5,683 nucleotides of DNA, taken from the NCBI GenBank assembly GCA_946221765.1, contig CAMIMK010000218.1, positions 1-5,683 on the forward strand, in the 5' to 3' direction. Below are positions 1 to 4,789 of this stretch, in pieces. Within the stretch, counting starts at the first letter, position 1. Every line of letters begins with the position of its first letter. The stretch is from an uncultured Rhodovulum sp. (GTDB lineage: Bacteria; Pseudomonadota; Alphaproteobacteria; Rhodobacterales; Rhodobacteraceae). The notes beneath the pieces were generated by a model. It saw only the letters and a list, made by a program, of their open reading frames with translations, was not told the DNA's origin and did no database searches. The position numbers and the translations under genes were made by a program.

Positions 1-636
1 GACGAGCAACGCCCCCGCGAAGACCCGGGGCTCGAAGCGGCGGCCGAGCCGCTCCCAGAGCTGGGCCGTCTGCAGCCAGAACCGGCGATGCGACGGGGGG
101 CCGTAGAGCGCGGCGCCGGTCTGGCCGGGCTCCAGGCGGTGCTTGCGGACGAGCCCCTCGAGCTGTCCTGCGCTGTAGGGCCGGCCATAGCCGAAGGGCG
201 TGATGTCCCGGCGCGCCCAGATCCCCGACCGGTTCGGAACGATGAAGACCGCGCGACCGCCCGGCTTCAGGACCCGCCAGATCTCGTCGAGGAGCGCGCC
301 GGGTTCGGCACAAGTCTCCAGCCCATGGGCGACGATGACGCGGTCGATGCTGCCCGCCGAGACCGGCCAGCGGGTTTCCTCGACCAGCGTGCTGACATTC
401 GGTCCACCCGGGGGCCAGGGCATCACGCCCTGCTGCGCCGGCATCAGCGCCACCACGCGCCGGGCATCCGAGAGAAAGGGGCGCAGCATCGGGGCGGCAA
501 ATCCGAAGCCGACGACGGTAAGGGCCCGGGTCTCGGGCCACACGCGGCGCAAGGCCTCCTGCAGCGCACGCTGGGCCGAACGCCCGAGTTTCGTGCGGTA
601 GTAGAAGGCGCGGAGATCGACGACATCCAGGTACAT
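1..636 (-). CDS. Class I SAM-dependent methyltransferase-like protein (partial, 3' end off window)
   Basis: Translated by hand on the minus strand: 212 codons open without a stop to the window edge, starting at the ATG at 636. The protein begins MYLDVVDLRAFYYRT. It has a glycine-rich VVGFGFAAP stretch at residues 41-49 in the place of the SAM-binding motif I, an IDRVIVAHGLE segment at about 97-107 (β4-like), then EIWRVLKPGGRAVFIVPNR at about 118-136, typical of Methyltransf_11-type folds. A conserved-looking tail RDITPFGYGRPY and GPPSHRRFW follows. The likely role is methyl transfer from S-adenosylmethionine; the substrate is unknown. Oddity: the usual acidic residue ending β2, which binds the SAM ribose, is not evident (VVALMPAQQG at 61-70), so activity is not assured. 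An AGGA lies 7 nt before the ATG. It diverges from gloB, an arrangement I recall from Rhodobacterales genomes. The family call is fairly sure, the function is not. Confidence 0.85.
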   Translation of the reverse strand, partial: MYLDVVDLRAFYYRTKLGRSAQRALQEALRRVWPETRALTVVGFGFAAPMLRPFLSDARRVVALMPAQQGVMPWPPGGPNVSTLVEETRWPVSAGSIDRVIVAHGLETCAEPGALLDEIWRVLKPGGRAVFIVPNRSGIWARRDITPFGYGRPYSAGQLEGLVRKHRLEPGQTGAALYGPPSHRRFWLQTAQLWERLGRRFEPRVFAGALLV

Positions 637-642
637 TGCCCG

Positions 643-672
643 ATCCTAGCCGATCCGGCAGTCTGGCGCCAA
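643..672 (-). promoter_or_regulatory. Possible sigma-70-type promoter for the methyltransferase gene
   Basis: On the minus strand TTGGCG (672-667) is followed after 18 bp by TAGGAT (648-643). These match the consensus hexamers at four positions each, including the key A and T of the -10. Transcription would begin about 7 bp downstream, at or next to the ATG at 636, so the message would be leaderless or nearly so. The -10 overlaps the AGGA that would otherwise act as the ribosome-binding site. The -35 lies in an 8-bp palindrome, TGGCGCCA (664-671). This is motif matching by eye only. Confidence 0.3.
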
Positions 673-678
673 CATGGG

Positions 679-711
679 CCCGACGGGCCGCCGACGGGCC
701 CCCGACGGGCC
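679..711 (+). repeat. Three tandem 11-bp repeats upstream of gloB
   Basis: Three head-to-tail copies of (C/G)CCGACGGGCC occupy 679-689, 690-700 and 701-711, identical except for the first base of the second copy. The period of 11 bp is close to one DNA helical turn, which would put all copies on the same face. The first copy also completes a short palindrome, GGCCCG-A-CGGGCC (677-689). The block ends 3 bp before the gloB ribosome-binding site, so it would be in the gloB 5' leader or promoter. The repeats are plain in the sequence; a role as operator or mRNA structure is inference, and replication slippage in GC-rich DNA is an alternative. Confidence 0.85.
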
Positions 712-714
712 ATT

Positions 715-720
715 GGGAGG
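715..720 (+). promoter_or_regulatory. Ribosome-binding site fixing the gloB start
   Basis: GGGAGG lies 5 nt before the ATG at 726. It decides the start: the reading frame stays open upstream to an ATG at 636, but that would add 30 residues with no resemblance to glyoxalase II and would translate the tandem repeats. The family N-terminus aligns from the second ATG. Confidence 0.8.
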
Positions 721-725
721 ACAGC

Positions 726-1493
726 ATGCGCCTGGAAATCGTGACGATCCCCTGCCGGACGGACAACTACGCCTATCTGCTGCGCGATCCGGACTCGGGC
801 GCCGTCGCGGTGGTGGATGCCCCGGATGCCGCCGCGATCGAGGCGGCGCTGGACGGGCGTGGCTGGACGCTCGACACGATCCTCGTCACCCATCACCACG
901 AGGACCATGTCGCCGGGGTCGATCGCCTGCGCGAGAGGTTCGGGGCGCGGGTGGTGGGCGCCGCCGCCGATGCCCACCGCCTGCCGGCCCTCGACCAGGC
1001 GGTGGCGGACGGCGCTGCGGTGACGCTCGGGACGCGCGCGGCCCGGGTGATCGCGGTTCCCGGCCATACCATCGGCCACATTGCCTATTATTTCGGCAGT
1101 GATGCCGCGCTCTTCTCGGCGGACAGCCTGATGGTGATGGGGTGCGGGCGTCTGTTCGAGGGCAGCCCCGAGCAGATGTGGACGAGCCTGACGGCCCTTG
1201 CATCCCTGCCGGACGATACCCAGATCCATTCCGGCCATGAATATGCCGAAAGCAACCTGCGCTTCGCCCTGTCGATCGACGGCGAAAATCCCGAGCTTCG
1301 CCAACGGGCTGATGCCATTGCGGCGCTGAGAGCCGCCGGGCGTCCGACCGTGCCTGCCCCCCTGTCGCTGGAACGGGCGACCAACCCGTTCCTGCGGGCC
1401 TCCGACCCGGACCTGAAGGCCCGGCTCGGCATGGCCGGGGCGAGCGACGCACAGGTTTTCGCCGAGATTCGCCGGCGGAAGGACCGGTTCTGA
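726..1493 (+). CDS. gloB: Hydroxyacylglutathione hydrolase (glyoxalase II)
   Basis: This 255-residue cytosolic metallo-β-lactamase-fold enzyme hydrolyses S-D-lactoylglutathione to D-lactate and glutathione, the second step of methylglyoxal detoxification. The length is usual for the family. The binuclear metal site is complete: THHHEDH at 55-61 (H56, H58, D60, H61), PGHTIGH at 112-118 (H114), bridging D133 in LFSADSLM, and H171 in SGHEY. The GCGRLFEG motif follows at about 139-146, NPFLR at about 220-224, and the glutathione-binding tail R-x-x-K-D-x-F ends the protein (249-255). FSADSLM replaces the commoner FTGDTLF, a variant I recall from Rhodobacteraceae enzymes and not a sign of inactivity. 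The gene diverges from the methyltransferase, and no gloA is in view. A strong ribosome-binding site at 715-720 supports the start. No clear terminator follows, so read-through into the clpA leader is possible. Confidence 0.95.
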   Translation: MRLEIVTIPCRTDNYAYLLRDPDSGAVAVVDAPDAAAIEAALDGRGWTLDTILVTHHHEDHVAGVDRLRERFGARVVGAAADAHRLPALDQAVADGAAVTLGTRAARVIAVPGHTIGHIAYYFGSDAALFSADSLMVMGCGRLFEGSPEQMWTSLTALASLPDDTQIHSGHEYAESNLRFALSIDGENPELRQRADAIAALRAAGRPTVPAPLSLERATNPFLRASDPDLKARLGMAGASDAQVFAEIRRRKDRF

Positions 1494-1621
1494 GCAGAAT
1501 GTGGCCTGAGCGTCGCAAAACTGTGGCATTCACTAAGATTTTTCACACACGCCTCACCGCGCCGTCACATGGGGCTTGAAGCGTGCCGGATAAAACCGAA
1601 GTTTAACAGGTAACGGGCAGG

Positions 1622-1669
1622 ATGTTCCCACCCCGCCTGTGGGCCGGCTCCCCAGCCGGCCGGGTCTGA
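1622..1669 (+). CDS. Possible 15-codon leader ORF before clpA
   Basis: An ATG at 1622 opens a short frame reading MFPPRLWAGSPAGRV and ending at TGA 1667-1669, one base before the clpA ribosome-binding site begins. It runs through the whole of the hairpin at 1642-1661 and is in the same frame as clpA, separated by that stop. Its own ribosome-binding site is poor: AGG at 1608-1610 is 11 nt away and GGG at 1615-1617 is 4 nt away. If translated it could melt the hairpin and deliver ribosomes to clpA. A chance ORF of this length is quite possible, so confidence is low. Confidence 0.15.
   Translation: MFPPRLWAGSPAGRV
1642..1661 (+). promoter_or_regulatory. Hairpin in the clpA 5' leader
   Basis: GGCCGGCT (1642-1649) and AGCCGGCC (1654-1661) form a perfect 8-bp stem around a CCCC loop. 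It ends 9 nt before the clpA ribosome-binding site. A weaker stem just upstream, CCCAC (1627-1631) with GTGGG (1639-1643), shares two bases with it, so the two are mutually exclusive at the junction. No T-tract follows, so it is not a classical terminator. The structure is visible in the sequence; any role in stability or translation control of clpA is inference. Confidence 0.55.
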
Positions 1670-1670
1670 C

Positions 1671-1677
1671 GGAAGGA
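1671..1677 (+). promoter_or_regulatory. Ribosome-binding site of clpA
   Basis: GGAAGGA lies 7 nt before the ATG at 1685. This supports that start, which also matches the beginning of the ClpA N-terminal domain. Confidence 0.8.
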
Positions 1678-1684
1678 CGCGCCG

Positions 1685-4015
1685 ATGCCCTCTTTTTCGA
1701 GTACCCTCGAGGCCGCCATCCACACCGCGCTCGGACATGCCAATGCCCGCAAGCACGAACTGGCGACTCTCGAGCATCTGTTGCTGGCGCTTCTCGACGA
1801 ACCGGACGCGTCGCGGGTGATGAAAGCCTGTGGCGTGGATATCGAGAAGCTGCGGAAGACCATCGTCGCCTTCCTAGACGAGGAGCTCGACGCCCTGATC
1901 TCCGACATCGAAGGGTCCGAGGCGGCGCCGACGACCGGCTTCCAGCGGGTGATCCAGCGCGCCGCGATCCACGTCCAGAGTTCGGGGCGGCAGGAGGTGA
2001 CCGGCGCCAACGTGCTGGTGGCGATCTTCGCGGAGCGCGAGAGCCACGCGGCCTACTTCCTGCAGGAACAGGACATGACCCGCTACGACGCGGTCAACTA
2101 CATCAGCCATGGGGTGGCGAAGGACGCAAGCTACGGTGAGAGTCGCCCGGTGAAGGGCGCGGACAACGCACAGGAGACGACGAAGGCGACGGGGGGTCAG
2201 AGCAGCAAGGAAGCCGAGGAGACGGCATTGCAGAAATACTGCATCGACCTGAATGAGAAGGCACGGCGCGGCAGTGTCGATCCTCTGATCGGCCGTGACC
2301 AGGAGGTGGAACGCTGCGTGCAGGTTCTCTGCCGCCGTCGCAAGAACAACCCGCTGCTCGTCGGTGATCCCGGCGTCGGCAAGACCGCGATCGCCGAGGG
2401 CCTCGCGAAGAAGATCATCGACGGCGACACGCCCGACGTGCTCGCCGACACGACGATCTTCGCCCTCGACATGGGGGCCCTGCTTGCCGGAACCCGCTAT
2501 CGCGGCGATTTCGAGGAGCGGCTGAAGGCGGTGATGAAGGAACTGGAGGCGCATCCGAACGCCATCCTCTTCATCGACGAGATCCATACCGTCATCGGCG
2601 CCGGGGCGACCAGCGGCGGGGCGATGGATGCCTCGAACCTGCTGAAGCCCGCGCTCCAGTCGGGCAGCCTGCGCTGCATGGGCTCGACGACCTACAAGGA
2701 ATACCGCCAGCATTTCGAGAAGGACCGGGCGCTGGCCCGCCGCTTCCAGAAGATCGACGTGAACGAGCCGAGCGTCGAGGATGCCTTCAAGATCCTCAAG
2801 GGGCTGAAGCCCTATTTCGAGGAGCACCACGACGTGCGCTACACGCAGGACGCCATCAAGGCGGCCGTCGATCTCAGCGCGCGCTACATTCATGACCGCA
2901 AGCTGCCGGACAAGGCGATCGACGTGATCGACGAGGCCGGCGCGGCGCAGCACCTGCTGCCCGAGAGCAAGCGGCGCAAGACGATCACCCAGAAGGAGAT
3001 CGAGGCGGTCGTCGCCAAGATCGCCCGCATCCCGCCGAAGAGCGTTTCCAAGGACGATGCCGAGATCCTGAAGGACCTCGAGGGCAGCCTGAAGCGGGTG
3101 GTGTTCGGCCAGGATCGCGCGATCGAGGCACTGAGTTCGGCGATCAAGCTCAGCCGCGCCGGCCTGCGCGAGCCGGAGAAGCCGATCGGCAACTACCTGT
3201 TCACCGGCCCGACCGGCGTCGGCAAGACCGAGGTGGCCAAGCAGCTCGCCAACACGCTCGGCGTCGAGCTGCTGCGCTTCGACATGTCGGAATACATGGA
3301 GAAGCATACGGTCAGCCGGCTGATCGGCGCGCCTCCGGGCTATGTCGGTTTCGACCAGGGTGGCCTGCTGACGGACGGCGTGGACCAGCATCCGCATTGC
3401 GTGCTGCTGCTCGACGAGATGGAGAAGGCGCACCCGGACGTCTACAACATCCTGCTGCAGGTGATGGACAACGGGAAGCTGACCGACCACAACGGCCGGA
3501 CCGTCGACTTCCGCAACGTCGTCCTGATCATGACGTCGAACGCGGGGGCTGCCGAACAGGCCAAGGAGGCCCTGGGCTTTGGCCGGTCGCGCCGCGAGGG
3601 CGAGGACACGGCGGCGGTGGAACGCCAGTTCACGCCGGAGTTCCGCAACCGCCTCGACGCGGTCATCAGCTTCGCGCCGCTGCCGAAGGAGATCATCCTC
3701 CAGGTCGTCGAGAAGTTCGTCCTGCAGCTCGAAGCCCAGCTGCTCGACCGCAACGTCCAGATCGAGCTGATGCCGGAAGCGGCGGAGTGGCTCGGCGAGA
3801 AGGGCTATGACGAGAAGATGGGCGCCCGCCCGCTCGGCCGGGTGATCCAGGAGAACATCAAGAAGCCGCTCGCCGAGGAACTCCTCTTCGGCAAGCTGAC
3901 CAAGGGCGGCGTCGTGCATGTGCGCGTGAAGGACGATGCGATCGACCTCGTGATCGAACCGGCCGGCCAGCCGCGCATCGCCACGAAGAAGCCGCCGCTC
4001 CTCACGGCCGAGTAA
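1685..4015 (+). CDS. clpA: ATP-dependent Clp protease ATP-binding subunit ClpA
   Basis: This 776-residue hexameric AAA+ unfoldase threads substrates, including N-degron proteins brought by ClpS, into the cytosolic ClpP peptidase. The order is Clp-N domain with two helical repeats (about 1-143; HVQSSGR and VTGANVLVAIF match E. coli ClpA), a charged linker (about 145-180), AAA-1 and AAA-2. AAA-1 has Walker A GDPGVGKT (227-234, K233), pore loop GTRYRG (269-274, Y272) and Walker B ILFIDE (294-299, E299). AAA-2 has Walker A GPTGVGKT (508-515, K514), pore loop GYVG (552-555), Walker B LLLDE (574-578), sensor-1 N619 and sensor-2 GARPL (713-717, R715). The ClpB/ClpC middle coiled coil is absent. L-G-F (630-632) sits where E. 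coli ClpA has the ClpP-docking I-G-L. E. coli ClpA is slightly shorter (758). No clpS is adjacent within the window. A monocistronic unit is likely, given the long leader and strong terminator. Confidence 0.98.
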   Translation: MPSFSSTLEAAIHTALGHANARKHELATLEHLLLALLDEPDASRVMKACGVDIEKLRKTIVAFLDEELDALISDIEGSEAAPTTGFQRVIQRAAIHVQSSGRQEVTGANVLVAIFAERESHAAYFLQEQDMTRYDAVNYISHGVAKDASYGESRPVKGADNAQETTKATGGQSSKEAEETALQKYCIDLNEKARRGSVDPLIGRDQEVERCVQVLCRRRKNNPLLVGDPGVGKTAIAEGLAKKIIDGDTPDVLADTTIFALDMGALLAGTRYRGDFEERLKAVMKELEAHPNAILFIDEIHTVIGAGATSGGAMDASNLLKPALQSGSLRCMGSTTYKEYRQHFEKDRALARRFQKIDVNEPSVEDAFKILKGLKPYFEEHHDVRYTQDAIKAAVDLSARYIHDRKLPDKAIDVIDEAGAAQHLLPESKRRKTITQKEIEAVVAKIARIPPKSVSKDDAEILKDLEGSLKRVVFGQDRAIEALSSAIKLSRAGLREPEKPIGNYLFTGPTGVGKTEVAKQLANTLGVELLRFDMSEYMEKHTVSRLIGAPPGYVGFDQGGLLTDGVDQHPHCVLLLDEMEKAHPDVYNILLQVMDNGKLTDHNGRTVDFRNVVLIMTSNAGAAEQAKEALGFGRSRREGEDTAAVERQFTPEFRNRLDAVISFAPLPKEIILQVVEKFVLQLEAQLLDRNVQIELMPEAAEWLGEKGYDEKMGARPLGRVIQENIKKPLAEELLFGKLTKGGVVHVRVKDDAIDLVIEPAGQPRIATKKPPLLTAE

Positions 4016-4042
4016 CCGGCCGAGGCACGGGAAGAAGACCGA

Positions 4043-4074
4043 GGGCCCGCCAGATCATTCTGGCGGGCCCTTTT
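4043..4074 (+). terminator. Rho-independent terminator of clpA
   Basis: A perfect 12-bp stem pairs 4043-4054 (GGGCCCGCCAGA) with 4059-4070 (TCTGGCGGGCCC) around a TCAT tetraloop, followed by TTTTGCGTTT. It begins 27 bp after the clpA stop. On the opposite strand the stem is followed by the pyrimidine-rich CTCGGTCTTCTTC, so it may also stop some transcripts from the convergent DUF2794 gene, less efficiently. Confidence 0.95.
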
Positions 4075-4142
4075 GCGTTTCGGGGGGAGGCCGTTTTTTC
4101 GAGAGCCAAGGTCAGAGCGGCGATCCGTCACGGAAAGTCCTC

Positions 4143-4196
4143 TGGACGGGAGCGAGCGCCCGCGCCCGGATCGCGTTTCCGGAGGCGGCCCGTCCA
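4143..4196. repeat. Nested inverted repeat in the clpA/DUF2794 intergenic region
   Basis: The 240 bp between the terminator and the DUF2794 stop hold no gene I can support. Within it a 54-base segment can fold as one long stem: TGGACGGG (4143-4150) with CCCGTCCA (4189-4196), CGCC (4157-4160) with GGCG (4184-4187), and CCGGA (4166-4170) with TCCGG (4178-4182) around a 7-base loop. The bulges are asymmetric (6 and 1, 5 and 1 bases). It could be part of the DUF2794 3' UTR or an independent RNA. In DNA this GC-rich a chance fold is quite possible. A smaller stem, GCTGTC (4265-4270) with GACAGC (4279-4284), lies nearer the DUF2794 stop and lacks a T-tract. Confidence 0.35.
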
Positions 4197-4314
4197 CACC
4201 GTGTCCGGTTGATGTTGTCGCCGCGTGTCGGCATCATCCCTGCCGTGCGCCATCAGGGGCCGCGGCTGTCGGTGCAGGGACAGCGGTCGCACGGAGCAAA
4301 GGCCCGGCGCCGCT

Positions 4315-4653
4315 TCACACGCTGCGGACGAGCACCTTGTCGAGGCTGCGCAGGACCTGCGTGAGGTCCGAGCCGCGGCGCAGGATGCGGCCGTCCATGG
4401 CGATGACGGCATACTGGCCCTGTCGCCCGGCATTCCGCGGCCGCTTCTCGATCCGATAGACCGGATATTCCGCGGTATGGCGAAACACCGCGAAGACCGC
4501 CACGTCGCGCAGCATGGAGATGGAATAGTCCCGCCAGACCCCGGCCGCGACCATCCGGCCATAGACGCCGAGGATGATCGACAACTCCCTGCGCTGGAAG
4601 GCGACCCTGTCATCGGCGCGCGGGAACTGCGCGATCTCGGCGCTGTGAACCAT
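4315..4653 (-). CDS. DUF2794 family protein
   Basis: A 112-residue protein of unknown function that I recognise as DUF2794, a family I know from Alphaproteobacteria. The core runs from VAFQRRELSIIL (17-28) through YGRMVAAGVWRDYSI (31-45), LRDVAVFAVFRHT (48-60), YPVYRIEKRPR (63-73), QGQYAVI (78-84) to LRRGSDLTQVLRSLD (91-105). I see no signal peptide, membrane helix or catalytic motif; it looks like a small soluble mixed α/β protein. The length is complete for the family. The ATG at 4653 is the only start codon available: upstream the frame runs to a TAG with no ATG, GTG or TTG. No convincing ribosome-binding site precedes it, so it may be leaderless or weakly translated. It is convergent with clpA and divergent from recJ, so the context gives no functional clue. 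Confidence 0.9.
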   Translation of the reverse strand: MVHSAEIAQFPRADDRVAFQRRELSIILGVYGRMVAAGVWRDYSISMLRDVAVFAVFRHTAEYPVYRIEKRPRNAGRQGQYAVIAMDGRILRRGSDLTQVLRSLDKVLVRSV

Positions 4654-4681
4654 TTGCGAAGCATGGCCGGGCGGTCCGGCT

Positions 4682-4712
4682 TTGGCAAGCGCGATGGGCG
4701 GGCTTGTCTAAC
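4682..4712 (+). promoter_or_regulatory. Weak candidate promoter for recJ
   Basis: TTGGCA (4682-4687), a 5 of 6 match to the -35 consensus, is followed after 19 bp by TCTAAC (4707-4712), a 4 of 6 match to the -10. The spacing is longer than the optimal 17 bp. It lies in the 136-bp divergent gap between the DUF2794 start and recJ, where promoters for both genes must lie if they are transcribed separately. Motif matching by eye only. Confidence 0.2.
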
Positions 4713-4757
4713 GAAACCCGAACCGGGCCCCGCCCCGGGTGAGGTTGTCCGGGTTGC

Positions 4758-4772
4758 AATCCCACCGGGATT
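4758..4772. repeat. Short palindrome upstream of recJ
   Basis: AATCCC (4758-4763) and GGGATT (4767-4772) are perfect inverted copies around ACC. The element ends 17 bp before the recJ ATG, in the recJ leader. It could be a small operator or a hairpin with a tight 3-base loop close to the start codon. A looser pair, AACCCG (4715-4720) with CGGGTT (4750-4755), lies just upstream. Function is not shown by the sequence. Confidence 0.4.
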
Positions 4773-4789
4773 CGGGGCACCACCCCCGC

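Larger units (their letters stand above)
1494..1684 (+). other. 191-bp gap between gloB and clpA with the clpA leader
   Basis: No gene beyond a possible 15-codon ORF is supportable here. The first half is locally A+T-richer (about 1515-1550 and 1585-1612) than the surrounding coding DNA, as expected where a promoter sits. Candidate hexamers include TAAGAT (1534-1539) and GATAAA (1589-1594, with GTCACA 19 bp upstream), but none has both boxes at good match and spacing, so I do not place a specific promoter. The second half (1627-1661) is strongly structured. A clpA promoter somewhere in this gap is likely because no other start is available except read-through from gloB. Confidence 0.5.

Noticed and set aside
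636..725. Upstream in-frame ATG for gloB at 636
   Set aside because: It would add 30 residues unlike glyoxalase II and translate the tandem repeats. The ATG at 726 has a strong ribosome-binding site and fits the family start.
88..744. 218-codon plus-strand frame opposite the methyltransferase
   Set aside because: It is antisense to a recognisable methyltransferase frame and has no motif of its own.
444..1529. 361-codon minus-strand frame over gloB and the methyltransferase start
   Set aside because: It overlaps the certain gloB gene and the methyltransferase in another frame, and its low-complexity composition has no domain.
1497..1543. Possible gloB terminator (GAATG 1497-1501 with CATTC 1527-1531, then a T-run at 1539-1543)
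   Set aside because: The stem is only 5 bp with a 25-base loop, and the T-run starts several bases after it, so it is not a credible intrinsic terminator.
1575..1604. CTTGAA (1575-1580) as the -35 of a heat-shock sigma-32 promoter for clpA
   Set aside because: No CCCAT-like -10 lies at the right distance; the bases there read AACCGAAGT.
1874..3919. 681-codon open frame antisense to clpA
   Set aside because: Long antisense frames are expected opposite GC-rich genes with strong codon bias. The translation is rich in L, D, R, A and V with no recognisable domain, and clpA on the other strand is certain.
4128..4688. 186-codon minus-strand frame overlapping DUF2794
   Set aside because: A shifted frame of the DUF2794 region. 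Its S/R-rich sequence lacks family motifs, while the 112-codon frame has them.
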